Shown here: positions 1 through 7,813 of the stretch, in pieces | Layout: each line of letters starts with the position of its first letter | Position numbering within the stretch: the first letter of the stretch is position 1 | Assembly (NCBI GenBank): GCA_013695765.1 | Contig: JACCZW010000071.1 | Location: forward strand, 1-61,287 | Direction of reading: 5' to 3' | Length of the DNA: 61,287 bases | Source of the DNA: Gammaproteobacteria bacterium | GTDB taxonomy: Bacteria; Pseudomonadota; Gammaproteobacteria; JACCYU01 | The notes under the pieces: generated by a model | Databases searched by the model: none | Told to the model about the DNA's origin: nothing | The model's input: only the letters and a program-made list of their open reading frames with translations | Translations under genes and position numbers: made by a program

Positions 1-901
1 CGAGTTCGGTTTCCAGAATCGTTCGGCAGGCGTGGTATTCGTCGCGCAGATAAAACCAGACCCCGGCGATACCGACCACGTGCGCCGCGATCAGCGTGCC
101 CTCGATGAAGCGGTGCGGATCGCGCTCGAGAAAATAACGATCCTTGAAGGTGCCGGGCTCGCTCTCGTCGATGTTGATCGCGGCATAACGCGGCGCCGGC
201 TGATCGGCGACCGTGCGCCATTTCTTGCCTGCGGGGAAGCCCGCGCCGCCCAGGCCGCGCAGATTCGAGTCTTCCATGTTCTTGAAGACCTGCTCGCGCG
301 AGATGCGGCCCTCAACAACGTCGAGCAAGGTTTTATAGCCGCCTTCCTTGCGATATTGTTCGTAACCGATGTAATCCTGCATCTCGGGCTCGATCTCGCC
401 GCGCTCGACTGCCTGAGAGACTTTATCGCGATCGGCGAAATCCACGGGTTTACGGCCAACCACCGCGACCGGCGCCATCGCGCAGCGGCCAAGACACGGC
501 ATGTGTCGCACCCGCACCTTGTCGCCTAACGCCTGCTTAAGATTGTCGATCAGCGCCTGCGCGCCGAACATCTCGCAGGTCACCGAGTCGCACACGCCGA
601 CTGTCACCGCCGGCGGAGGGTCTTCGCCTTCCTTGACGATGTCGAAGCTGTCGTAGAAAGTCGCGACCTCATACACCTCGCAGGTCGAGAGCTTCATCTC
701 GTGCGCGAGCGCGGTGAGATGGCGCGCGGCCAGATGTCCGTACCTGTCCTGGATCAGATGCAGAAACTCGATCAGCAGGTCGCGGCGTCTCGGCTCGTCG
801 CCGAGCAGGGCTTGCACCTCGCCTAGGGCGCCCGGCTCGACGCTGCGGCCGCGTTGCTGGCCGCGATTTTTGCGGCGCTTGATTGGCATCGCAGTGGCCA
901 T
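1..901 (-). CDS. fdsB: NAD-dependent formate dehydrogenase flavoprotein (beta) subunit, NuoE-NuoF fusion, 3' end off window
   Basis: The reading frame starts at an ATG at 901 and is open to base 1, giving the first 300 residues. Residues about 1-150 form a NuoE-like thioredoxin-fold [2Fe-2S] domain with cysteines at 104, 109, 136 and 140 in the C-x4-C / C-x3-C spacing. After a linker, the NuoF-like part begins and shows the glycine-rich FMN/NADH motif GLGGAGFPAGK at 216-226. This fused NuoE/NuoF architecture is known for the beta subunit of soluble NAD-linked Mo/W formate dehydrogenases, which pass electrons from formate to NAD+ in the cytoplasm. The catalytic alpha subunit would be expected downstream, outside the window. 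The H4MPT genes further right produce formate, so formate dehydrogenase fits better than a hydrogenase diaphorase subunit or complex I, but those are related families and cannot be fully excluded from this fragment. Confidence 0.8.
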   Translation of the reverse strand, partial: MATAMPIKRRKNRGQQRGRSVEPGALGEVQALLGDEPRRRDLLIEFLHLIQDRYGHLAARHLTALAHEMKLSTCEVYEVATFYDSFDIVKEGEDPPPAVTVGVCDSVTCEMFGAQALIDNLKQALGDKVRVRHMPCLGRCAMAPVAVVGRKPVDFADRDKVSQAVERGEIEPEMQDYIGYEQYRKEGGYKTLLDVVEGRISREQVFKNMEDSNLRGLGGAGFPAGKKWRTVADQPAPRYAAINIDESEPGTFKDRYFLERDPHRFIEGTLIAAHVVGIAGVWFYLRDEYHACRTILETEL

Positions 902-1173
902 GTGTCGACTCCTCCATATTTTTCTAAGGGATCGTGATAAGCCACGATCATTTAACTGTAGTTTAGCAAGGGTTGTACCATACATGAACCGTAATGCGCG
1001 CCCTGAACTTCGACGATTGCTCAGGTGTTCGCCGTCGCGCCCGGCGCGTATCATGCAAGACACGCGCAACGCTTGTTTGCTCAGGACTGCGGATGCGCCG
1101 GGCGAGATCATGCCTACTATCTGTGTGGACATTTGCGAGCGCGAAAGTTTTGTAAAAATTACCGGAGATTGCC

Positions 1174-1548
1174 ATGGCAAGAGATGACAAGGTTTACAGC
1201 GAAGAGGAAATCGGCAAGCGGCTCGAGAAGGAATTACCGCACTGGTATTATGAAGACGGCTGGATCCGGCGCAAGTACAAGACCAGCGGCTGGAAGGGTA
1301 CCTTGATGGTGATCACCACCGTCGGCCACTTGGCGGAGGCCGCATTTCATCACCCCGACATCACCGCGTCGTATGCATTTGTGATCGTCAAGCTGGTGAA
1401 TCACGCTGCCAAAGGCGTGACCGACAAGGACTTCGAGCTGGCGAAAAAAATCGAGGACGTGATCCAGTGGCAGCCTGGCAAGGAAGGCGGTGCGCTGGAC
1501 GGCACACCGGACGACGCGCGGTTCAAATACATCAAGTACGACGACTAG
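1174..1548 (+). CDS. Pterin-4a-carbinolamine dehydratase family protein
   Basis: The 124-residue protein is a PCD/DCoH family member, slightly longer than the usual 95-110 residues. The family signature is present: paired histidines followed by proline (H59-H60-P61) and a third histidine at 77 in the motif NHAAKGVT. Canonical members dehydrate 4a-hydroxytetrahydropterins formed by aromatic amino acid hydroxylases; no such hydroxylase is nearby. Methylotrophs often carry PCD-like genes, and the pterin cofactor here is H4MPT, so a role in pterin maintenance or synthesis is plausible but inferred. It is divergent from the formate dehydrogenase gene (272 bp between starts) and stands alone, with the ferredoxin gene nearly 300 bp downstream. 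An ATG at 1174 fits the family start. Confidence 0.8.
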   Translation: MARDDKVYSEEEIGKRLEKELPHWYYEDGWIRRKYKTSGWKGTLMVITTVGHLAEAAFHHPDITASYAFVIVKLVNHAAKGVTDKDFELAKKIEDVIQWQPGKEGGALDGTPDDARFKYIKYDD

Positions 1549-1840
1549 CGCGATAAATGACGGCGCACGGCCGCTGCGCCATGTACGAGACCGGCATGAT
1601 CCGGCGCGGGTACACGTTAGCCGCGCGGCGTTCGAACTGGCGCGGAGCCATCATCTGCGGGAACCCGTGTCAGGTCTGGCTCTTGTGCGTGGCACTAGGC
1701 AACCGTTAACCTGCTGTCCAAACGATCCGGGCAGGGACGGCAGGCCACGCAGACACGCAAGGATCGGTCGGTCGATCAGCGCGGCCGATCAACCAGCCGG
1801 TCAACAATTCCAAGCATTAACCTTAAACTCAGGAGGTCGA

Positions 1841-2146
1841 ATGACAACTGTAGTAACGGGTAACTGTCAACGCTGCCGCTTCACCGATTGTGTCACTGTG
1901 TGTCCCGTCGCGTGTTTTCACGGTGACGATGAGATGCTTTATATTGACAGCGAGGTGTGCATCGATTGCGGCGCGTGCATTCCCGAATGTCCGGTACAGG
2001 CGATCTACGAGGACTCCGATATCCCCGACGACTTGACAAAGTGGATAGCCATCAACGCCGAGCGTGCGCCCGACCTGCCGGTGATCGAGGACAAGCAGGA
2101 CCCGCTCCCCGGAGCGGAGGAGAGAAGGGCAGAGTTGGGCTTTTAA
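1841..2146 (+). CDS. fdxA: 7Fe-type ferredoxin (FdxA-like)
   Basis: The 101-residue protein has the two-cluster pattern of Azotobacter FdI-like 7Fe ferredoxins. Cysteines at 9, 17, 21 and 50 are placed to hold a [3Fe-4S] cluster, with C12 as the extra non-ligand cysteine. Cysteines at 40, 43, 46 and 25 are placed for a [4Fe-4S] cluster. The C-terminal tail is the acidic extension of this subfamily. An AGGAGGT ribosome binding site at 1831-1837 sits four bases before the ATG and fixes the start; the frame is open further upstream but without family similarity. It is a small cytoplasmic electron carrier. The adrenodoxin-type ferredoxin reductase at 4063 is a natural candidate partner, although a sulfotransferase gene and a pseudogene lie between. 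Confidence 0.9.
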   Translation: MTTVVTGNCQRCRFTDCVTVCPVACFHGDDEMLYIDSEVCIDCGACIPECPVQAIYEDSDIPDDLTKWIAINAERAPDLPVIEDKQDPLPGAEERRAELGF

Positions 2147-2335
2147 TTTAGCCCGTTACAGATCACGATTTTTCGGGTCAGAATTGCGGCTTACGCACGT
2201 GACGGCGGCGGGCGGTGTTGCCGGCGCCTTTAAGGAGCGGAAGTCCATTGCCTGGACCTGGTCATTCGCCACCCGCACCTTCCGTGGCTGTGTGTGCGAC
2301 GACATTGACCCCTCCGTTACCGCCGAACGGGTCGA

Positions 2336-3133
2336 TCAAAGCTTCCTTGATTGGCTGGCCCAGTTGGCGCCCAGATAACCGGCGTATTCATTCTCCGCGA
2401 GCACCTGCACGACCTCATCGTAGTTCTTGATGATGTCCGACAGATCGTCTTTGCCGGTCCGCATCAGTTTTGTCTTCACTGGGGCGCGGGCGATGTTGAG
2501 ATAATCGAAAAGCCTGTTCGTGACGTCCTGGTGACATTCGCTTCGCAACAGATCCGTTTCGTAGTGTACGGAGAAATAAGGAAGATCATGCAGGATAAGC
2601 GCCTCTTCCTGCAGCAATCGTTCACGCTTCTTGATCCGCCTGATGAGGTCGGAGGTCTCGACGTAAAACTTTTTCAGTCGCAGCGGCCCTTGCGAGACCT
2701 CATGATGCGAAGCGCCACGGTGCGCCGCGACCACGCTCGACATTGCGTGACGGAGGATATTGGTTCTTTTTAAGTAGATGAGGTTCCAGCCGTCGCCGAC
2801 CATCCGTTGCAGGAATCGACGGGGCTCCATGACGCCTTGTTTTTTGGTGAGCTGGTAAACCTTGACCTTGAATCCAAAGATCGGTTTCGGCGAGCGATTG
2901 GCGCGCGCGGCGACGAAGTAATGCGGGAACGGGACCTTGCGCTCGAGGATCTCGCCTTCGCAGTAAACTTGCGGGCTTGAGTTCAGAAGATCCACCAGCA
3001 ATGAACTCCCGCTCCTGCCTTGCCCGAAGATGACAAATTTTTCCGCCAACCTGCGCGGAGTCAACAGGCGCACATAGACGGTGCGATCGTCGAGCATACG
3101 TTGGACGATTCTGATTCTGTGGCGTATGTTCAA
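2336..3133 (-). CDS. Sulfotransferase family protein
   Basis: The 265-residue protein has the PAPS-dependent sulfotransferase fold signatures. The 5'-phosphosulfate loop is GQGRSGSS at 37-44, with flanking residues of the type found in Stf0/NodH-like members. A candidate 3'-phosphate-binding arginine/serine pair lies at R123 and S132-S133. The C-terminal part is helical and charged. The substrate cannot be read from the sequence; bacterial members sulfate polysaccharides, lipids or small molecules. The start is uncertain: the longest frame opens with TTG at 3133, with a weak GGA nine bases before it, and the next option is ATG at residue 13. It is transcribed opposite to its neighbours and has no obvious operon partner. 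Confidence 0.7.
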   Translation of the reverse strand: MNIRHRIRIVQRMLDDRTVYVRLLTPRRLAEKFVIFGQGRSGSSLLVDLLNSSPQVYCEGEILERKVPFPHYFVAARANRSPKPIFGFKVKVYQLTKKQGVMEPRRFLQRMVGDGWNLIYLKRTNILRHAMSSVVAAHRGASHHEVSQGPLRLKKFYVETSDLIRRIKKRERLLQEEALILHDLPYFSVHYETDLLRSECHQDVTNRLFDYLNIARAPVKTKLMRTGKDDLSDIIKNYDEVVQVLAENEYAGYLGANWASQSRKL

Positions 3134-3540
3134 AACGCAATTCCAAACACGAGTGAAAGCGTATGCAATTCATGCGGCGCTGCTGTTCGCGTCAAACGGA
3201 ACCGCCAGCCCCGCATGATTCGCCAGCTAATAGGTGCTTACCTGTAAACCATCCCAGAGTCAACGTCAGAAGCCACGTCAGCCATCCGCCGAGTGAAATG
3301 CTGGAAGCATACTGGCGCACAAAATATCTATCAAGGTATGGCGTCCGGGCCATGCCACAAAAAATTCGTTCCGAACAACTGAGAAAAATCCTCAGCACAA
3401 GGCAGCGTGACGCTGTAGCCGGGCGCCGCTCATTACCGTTATGATGCGGTGTATACGCCTTCAGCCGCGAACCCAGCCTGCGTGCTCGATACCATAATTC
3501 TCAGTCCTCGGCCGCTCGAACAAGCAGGGCACCTCCTCGT
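3134..3540. other. Intergenic stretch without recognised gene
   Basis: About 400 bases lie between the sulfotransferase gene and the first recognisable part of the FwdA-like pseudogene. Short open frames exist on both strands (for example a 48-codon frame starting at 3301 on the plus strand), but none resembles a known family. It may hold decayed upstream sequence of the pseudogene; this cannot be shown by eye. Confidence 0.5.
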
Positions 3541-4036
3541 GAGTTCCGCAACGAACAGATCGCGAAGGTCAATTAGAAGGCGATCGCCAAGACCATCCTC
3601 AAAGACAATATCGCACGCGAGTACACCTTGAAAGAGAGTGCAATCATCACCCGCGCGGGCCCGGCGCGGCTGCTGGGGCTCAAAAACAAGGCCCACCTGG
3701 GCGCGGGCGCTCATGCGGACATCACGATCTACGACGAGCTTGACGACAAGGGAACAGATGTTCAATGCGCCGCTGTTCAATGCGCCGCGCTACGTAATTA
3801 AGGACGGTAACATCATCATCGAAGACCATGAAATCCGCACGGACTACGGCGGCCGCATTCTGCACGCGACGCCAGAGTATGACGGTGATATCGAGCACGT
3901 TATACGACCTTTTTTTGAGGATTATTATCCGATCCGGCGAGTTGAACCGGGGCGAGCTGCTGATATTTTATCGGAGCGCAACATGACTACCTTCAGCATC
4001 GATAATCGCCTACGTTGCTGCGCACTGTGCAAGTAA
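3541..4036 (+). pseudogene. Remnant of a second formylmethanofuran dehydrogenase subunit A (FwdA/FhcA-like), C-terminal part only
   Basis: Frame 1 from 3541 reads EFRNEQIAKVN, a TAG stop at 3574-3576, then [20 protein letters not shown] and [16 protein letters not shown]. The latter matches the conserved REYTL..IAI.TRA.PARLLGL segment also present in the intact FhcA of this window (REYSLYEIAIMTRAAPARLLGL). The match continues through [18 protein letters not shown], after which the frame changes near 3760 and continues as [20 protein letters not shown], then GGRILHATPEYDGDIEHVI and FFEDYYPIRR. This is the C-terminal end of the family. The frame change lies at a near-perfect 15-bp duplication (TTCAATGCGCCGCtg/gc, 3760-3789). 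The N-terminal and central metal-binding parts are absent. The ending (FFEDYYPI) looks closer to archaeal FwdA than to the neighbouring fhcA product, so it is not a simple recent copy of it. Non-functional. Confidence 0.75.
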
Positions 4037-4062
4037 ATCATTGTTAATACCTGGGTAAGCTG

Positions 4063-5454
4063 ATGGGCGCGAACGTTAGTCTCCGCACTGAACAGAATCC
4101 CCTGCGGGTCGCCGTCGTCGGCAGCGGCCCGAGCGGGTTCTATGCCGCAGAAGCGCTGCTGAAATCGGGTCGCGAGGTTCGAATCGACATGTTCGAACGC
4201 CTGCCGGCGCCGTTCGGGCTGGTACGCAACGGCGTGGCGCCCGATCATCCCAAGCTGAAAGAGGCCATCCTTGTTTACACTCGGATCGCCACGCATCCGC
4301 GCTATAATTTTCTCGGCAATGTAACCATCGGCCGCGACATCGCCATCGACGAACTGCGCGCCAGCCATCATGCGGTGTTGTTCGCGTGCGGGGCGGAGAG
4401 CGATCGCAGACTCGGCATCCCCGGCGACGATTTGCCCGGCAGCCACACCGCCACCGAGTTCGTCGGGTGGTACAACGGCCATCCGGATTACCGCGATCGC
4501 GAATTCGACCTGTCCAGCGACGTCGCGGTAGTTGTCGGGCAGGGCAACGTGGCGGTCGACGTGTGCCGCATCCTGGCCAAGACCGCGGATGAACTCAAAC
4601 ACACGGACATCGCGCGACATGCGCTGGAGCGATTGGTCGAGAGCAACATCCGCGAGATTCACATGCTCGGCCGGCGCGGCCCGGCGCAGGCCAAATTCAC
4701 GCACGTTGAATTGCGCGAACTGGGCGAACTGGCCGACTGCGAGCCGGTGGTCAATTCGCAAGACCTGAACCTCGATTCCGCGAGCGAAACCGAACTGGCC
4801 GACAAACGCAACCGCACCGCGATCAAGAACATGGAGATCCTGCGCGCGTTCGCGGCGCGTCCGAGTTCGAATAAACGCAAGCGGTGTTTTATCCGGTTTC
4901 TGGAAAGTCCTGTCGAGATCAAGGGCAACGGCAGGCTTGAGCGCTTGATCCTGGCCAAGAATCGCCTTGAGGGAGAACCGGGCCGGCAGGTTGCGCGCGA
5001 GACCGGCGAGACTGTCGAACTCGACTGCGGCGTTTTGTTCCGCAGCATCGGCTATCGGGGCGTGCCGATCCCCGGCCTGCCGTTAGACGAGCGTCGCGGC
5101 GTATTCCCGAACGTCGACGGTCGCATCACCGATGATAAGGGCACGGTCCTGCCGGGCTTTTACTGTGCGGGCTGGATCAAGCGCGGCCCGAGCGGCATCA
5201 TCGGCACCAATCGCGCCGACAGCGTGGCCACAGTCAAGGCCATGCTGGCAGACATCGAGGCCGGCGGGATCGATACCTCGGTGAAGCAGGGGGCGCAAGC
5301 GATATATCCGCACCTCGCGGCGCGCGGCGTGCGCGTTCTCGGTTTCCCTGAATGGCAGCGGATCGACGCCGCCGAAATCGCGCGCGGCAAACCGGCCGGC
5401 AAGCCACGCGAGAAGTTCACCCGCTCCGCTGAGATGCTGGCTCTGCTGGACTGA
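4063..5454 (+). CDS. fprA: Ferredoxin--NADP(+) reductase, adrenodoxin-reductase type (FprA-like)
   Basis: The 463-residue protein has the full-length layout of mycobacterial FprA and adrenodoxin reductase. The N-terminal FAD-binding loop is GSGPSG at 20-25, followed by the subfamily hallmark PAPFGLVRNGVAPDHPKLK. A second dinucleotide-binding loop, VVVGQGNVAVDVCRIL, starts the NADP domain, and RRGPAQAKFT follows. Near the C terminus, GWIKRGPSGIIGTNRADS closes the FAD site. It exchanges electrons between NADPH and a ferredoxin in the cytoplasm. The 7Fe ferredoxin at 1841 is the nearest candidate partner. It follows the FwdA-like pseudogene by 26 bases, so it may once have been co-transcribed with it; this is inference. 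The gene itself is intact. Confidence 0.93.
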   Translation: MGANVSLRTEQNPLRVAVVGSGPSGFYAAEALLKSGREVRIDMFERLPAPFGLVRNGVAPDHPKLKEAILVYTRIATHPRYNFLGNVTIGRDIAIDELRASHHAVLFACGAESDRRLGIPGDDLPGSHTATEFVGWYNGHPDYRDREFDLSSDVAVVVGQGNVAVDVCRILAKTADELKHTDIARHALERLVESNIREIHMLGRRGPAQAKFTHVELRELGELADCEPVVNSQDLNLDSASETELADKRNRTAIKNMEILRAFAARPSSNKRKRCFIRFLESPVEIKGNGRLERLILAKNRLEGEPGRQVARETGETVELDCGVLFRSIGYRGVPIPGLPLDERRGVFPNVDGRITDDKGTVLPGFYCAGWIKRGPSGIIGTNRADSVATVKAMLADIEAGGIDTSVKQGAQAIYPHLAARGVRVLGFPEWQRIDAAEIARGKPAGKPREKFTRSAEMLALLD

Positions 5455-5533
5455 AGGGCGCGATGAAAAAGGCTCGGATGTGAATCTGGCCTAGTATCAT
5501 GCCCCCCACAAATAGCCTGCCCATTTTTGCATC

Positions 5534-5609
5534 GTCATTCCGCCAGGGATTGGCGGAATCCAGTGACAAGGACGTTTGTTTAGCTGGATTCCCGCCTGCG
5601 CGGGAATGG
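5534..5609. repeat. REP-like palindromic element
   Basis: Two hairpins are nested in 76 bases. The first is ATTCCGCCA / TGGCGGAAT around a 5-base loop (5537-5559). The second is ATTCCCGC / GCGGGAAT around CTGC (5588-5607). The flanking AATCCAG and CTGGATT are also inverted copies of each other. The CGTCATTC...GGAATCCAG form is common as a dispersed intergenic repeat in proteobacteria. It lies about 80 bases after fprA and may act as its transcription end. Confidence 0.75.
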
Positions 5610-5753
5610 CGAGGATATGTGAAGTTGATCAATGGGACAGCACACTAGCTCTCGCTCCCACGCGCTTACGTCCGCCCCGGCGTCGGGCTGCTTCGCCGCC
5701 GAAATCCGCTCCGCCGGCTTTTGTTTCTCGCCGGGCGCGGCGGAGATGGGAAG

Positions 5754-5986
5754 TTACGCCGTTTGCAGCTCGCGTACGTGGCTGATGTCCTGCTTGCCGA
5801 CGGGACGTAATTCCGACGCTTCGACGGTGGCCACAGCCACAGTCTGACCTGCGAAGGTGACGAATTCGACCTCGTAAGCCGCGCTGCCCGTGTGGTATGC
5901 ACGACCGTACCCACGTCGCCCGCCTCATGGCTTTCATCCGGCAGGTTCTTCGTCAGCACGACACAATCATGTTCTTTGATTTTCAT
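5754..5986 (-). pseudogene. DUF4926 family protein gene, frameshifted
   Basis: From ATG at 5986 the frame gives MKIKEHDCVVLTKNLPDESH and AGDVGTVVH, the typical start of the small DUF4926 proteins. The frame then fails, but two bases later another frame gives HTGSAAYEVEFVTFAGQTVA and VATVEASELRPVGKQDI, ending at TAA 5754-5756. That is a complete C-terminal half. The change fits a two-base duplication of AC in CATACCAC near 5893-5900. Without it the product would be about 76 residues, the usual family length. The function of DUF4926 is not established; these genes often sit in accessory regions. Confidence 0.7.
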
Positions 5987-6219
5987 TTAGCTTCCAAAGG
6001 GTATGCGGTCAGCAAGCGCGGTGCAAGCTCGCCTCGATCCAGTTGCCACACGCTCCGCACACGCGGATGGCGACCATTGGGGCTTTTTATTTCCCCTCCA
6101 CCTCGTAGCGAGGCCCGAAGCCCGTCTTGCGCGTCTTCGTCACTTCATGTTTCTGCCCCGTGTTCGCGCACCGCCTGTGCCTGTTGCTTACACGCCTCCA
6201 TGCGAAAACCGAAGCATTT

Positions 6220-6305
6220 GTAGGGTGGATTAAGGCGCGCCGCGCCGAATCCACCGCGGGGTCGGTGGATACGCCCGCAAGACCGGCGGATTTTATCCAC
6301 CCTAC
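6220..6305. repeat. Dispersed inverted-repeat element (GTAGGGTGGAT ends)
   Basis: The 11-base ends GTAGGGTGGAT (6220-6230) and ATCCACCCTAC (6295-6305) are perfect inverted copies enclosing about 64 bases with further GGTGGAT and CCACC words. Diverged relatives are visible at 13829-13919, 23589-23690 and 34952-34980. No coding capacity. It abuts the 3' end of the methyltransferase remnant. The 5987-6319 gap holds nothing else that I recognise. Confidence 0.7.
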
Positions 6306-6319
6306 ATTGCTTTTACTAA

Positions 6320-7813
6320 TTACAAGGATACTTTGCTGTCGATGAGCTTCATGTCGTCGGGGTCGATCTCGAATGCACGGCAAACCAAGAGATCGATCTC
6401 ACGGTCAATTGCAATGATGTCTGCCGTTGGATTCATGAGTCTTGCTTGGGTTGCCTTTTCTGCCAGGGATGCCAGACGGGCCTCAAAGCTCGATAGCTTT
6501 TTTGGAATAGGGAAGTCAGCGAGTTCGTTCGCCTTGAACTGAGGAAACAAGCCGCGCTGAAGCTTTCCGAATTTCAGCGCGAACCAGAATGAAATGAGCC
6601 TGCTGTTGAGAACTGCCAACATTGCCAGCGGATCGGATTTCAGGTTGATGACATTCATTGAGTTGCGGTCGTTCAACAGTGTCTTGTCGGTGTAACAAGC
6701 GTGAATGCAGTAGGGCAGCTTGTTTGGAATCTGCCGAACCAAAATCCGACGAGAGGAGAACAAACCCCAGTTCCTTCGAGGCTCGCGAAGATGGTCGCCG
6801 TGCTTTAGATACTCGCCTGACCAACCAAGGTGGTAGCGACAGACATCACTCCCGTCCAAATATTTATGCCAGCCTGCCCCCTCTTTCTTCGTGGAGTGGT
6901 AAATCCTCCGTTGAATCATGTTCTTGGTCTGGACAGGAATGCCCTTGTTCAAGCCATAGGCACCCAAACCCACCTTCACGTCGGCGTGTAGCTGAAGAGG
7001 GGACGAATTACTTTCGATCTTGCTTATGAGGTCGATAGAACGCGAATCGCCTTTGAACATCTCGACATTGATGACGCTCTGGCGCTGCGAAACAAAAAAC
7101 GAAGCCGGGGCGGATTTTAGTTCGTGGAAAGTGTCCGTGTATTCGAGCAGCCGAACGTGGGGATTGTGCTGGCCCTTCTCGTAGATCAGGATGGCGCTAT
7201 CAACATGGGCGCTTTCAAAGACACGAGCGTAGAAATTCACGATCAGGACATTAGACCGTCCGAGAACGAAGCCGCGCAAGGTCTTGTTCGTGTTGATCGT
7301 CAACCAATTATTCGGCGTGATGAACGTCAAAGTGCCGTGGCTTGCCAGGAGTCGGTCTGCCTTCTCGATGAATAGCGGGTAGAGGTTCACCTGATACTCC
7401 GCGAGTTCGTAGTTCTCGTAGTAGTAGCGCTTTGCTTCCGGCGTCATGCCCTTCTCCGCGCTGTTGCGCGCGAACAGGTAGGGTGGGTTTGCGATCAGAA
7501 CATCGAATCCACCGTTCGCGTGAAACACTTCGGAGAAGTAAATCTCGAAATCGAAAGCCTCCCGCCCATTGGTCAGCTCGTGGATGAGCTTTTCGATCTG
7601 CCGCTTGTATTCCGCTTTCTTGGCTCGATTGGACTCGTCGAAGAACTTGGGTTTGAGTGCTTCCAGCCGCTTGAACTGCTCGTTGTTGAAGAGATTTTTC
7701 TCCACACCCATCAGCGAGTTTCCGACGACAATCTTGTAGTCTAGGTTCGGCAGAGGTTTGATCTGTTGAACGTCTTCCTCATCTACCACTCGCGAGAGCC
7801 AGAGCCGCAGCAT
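6320..7813 (-). pseudogene. 3' part of an Eco57I-type adenine DNA methyltransferase / restriction-modification gene
   Basis: The 497-residue open frame carries the catalytic motif NPPY after GGFDVLIA, typical of N6-adenine (gamma/Eco57I class) methyltransferases. Downstream is a TaqI/Eco57I-like target recognition region (GWHKYLDGSDVCRY, RRILVRQIPN) and a C-terminal FPQFKANELADFPIPK segment. The SAM-binding N-terminal half is missing. The frame starts abruptly inside the segment LRLWLSRVVDEEDVQQIKPL, which in intact proteins lies well inside the protein. At about 7815-7845 the DNA switches to the helicase gene, out of frame. Base composition is less GC-rich than the C1 island, which suggests transfer. 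It could still be expressed from an internal start but would lack the cofactor site, so an active enzyme is unlikely. Confidence 0.75.
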
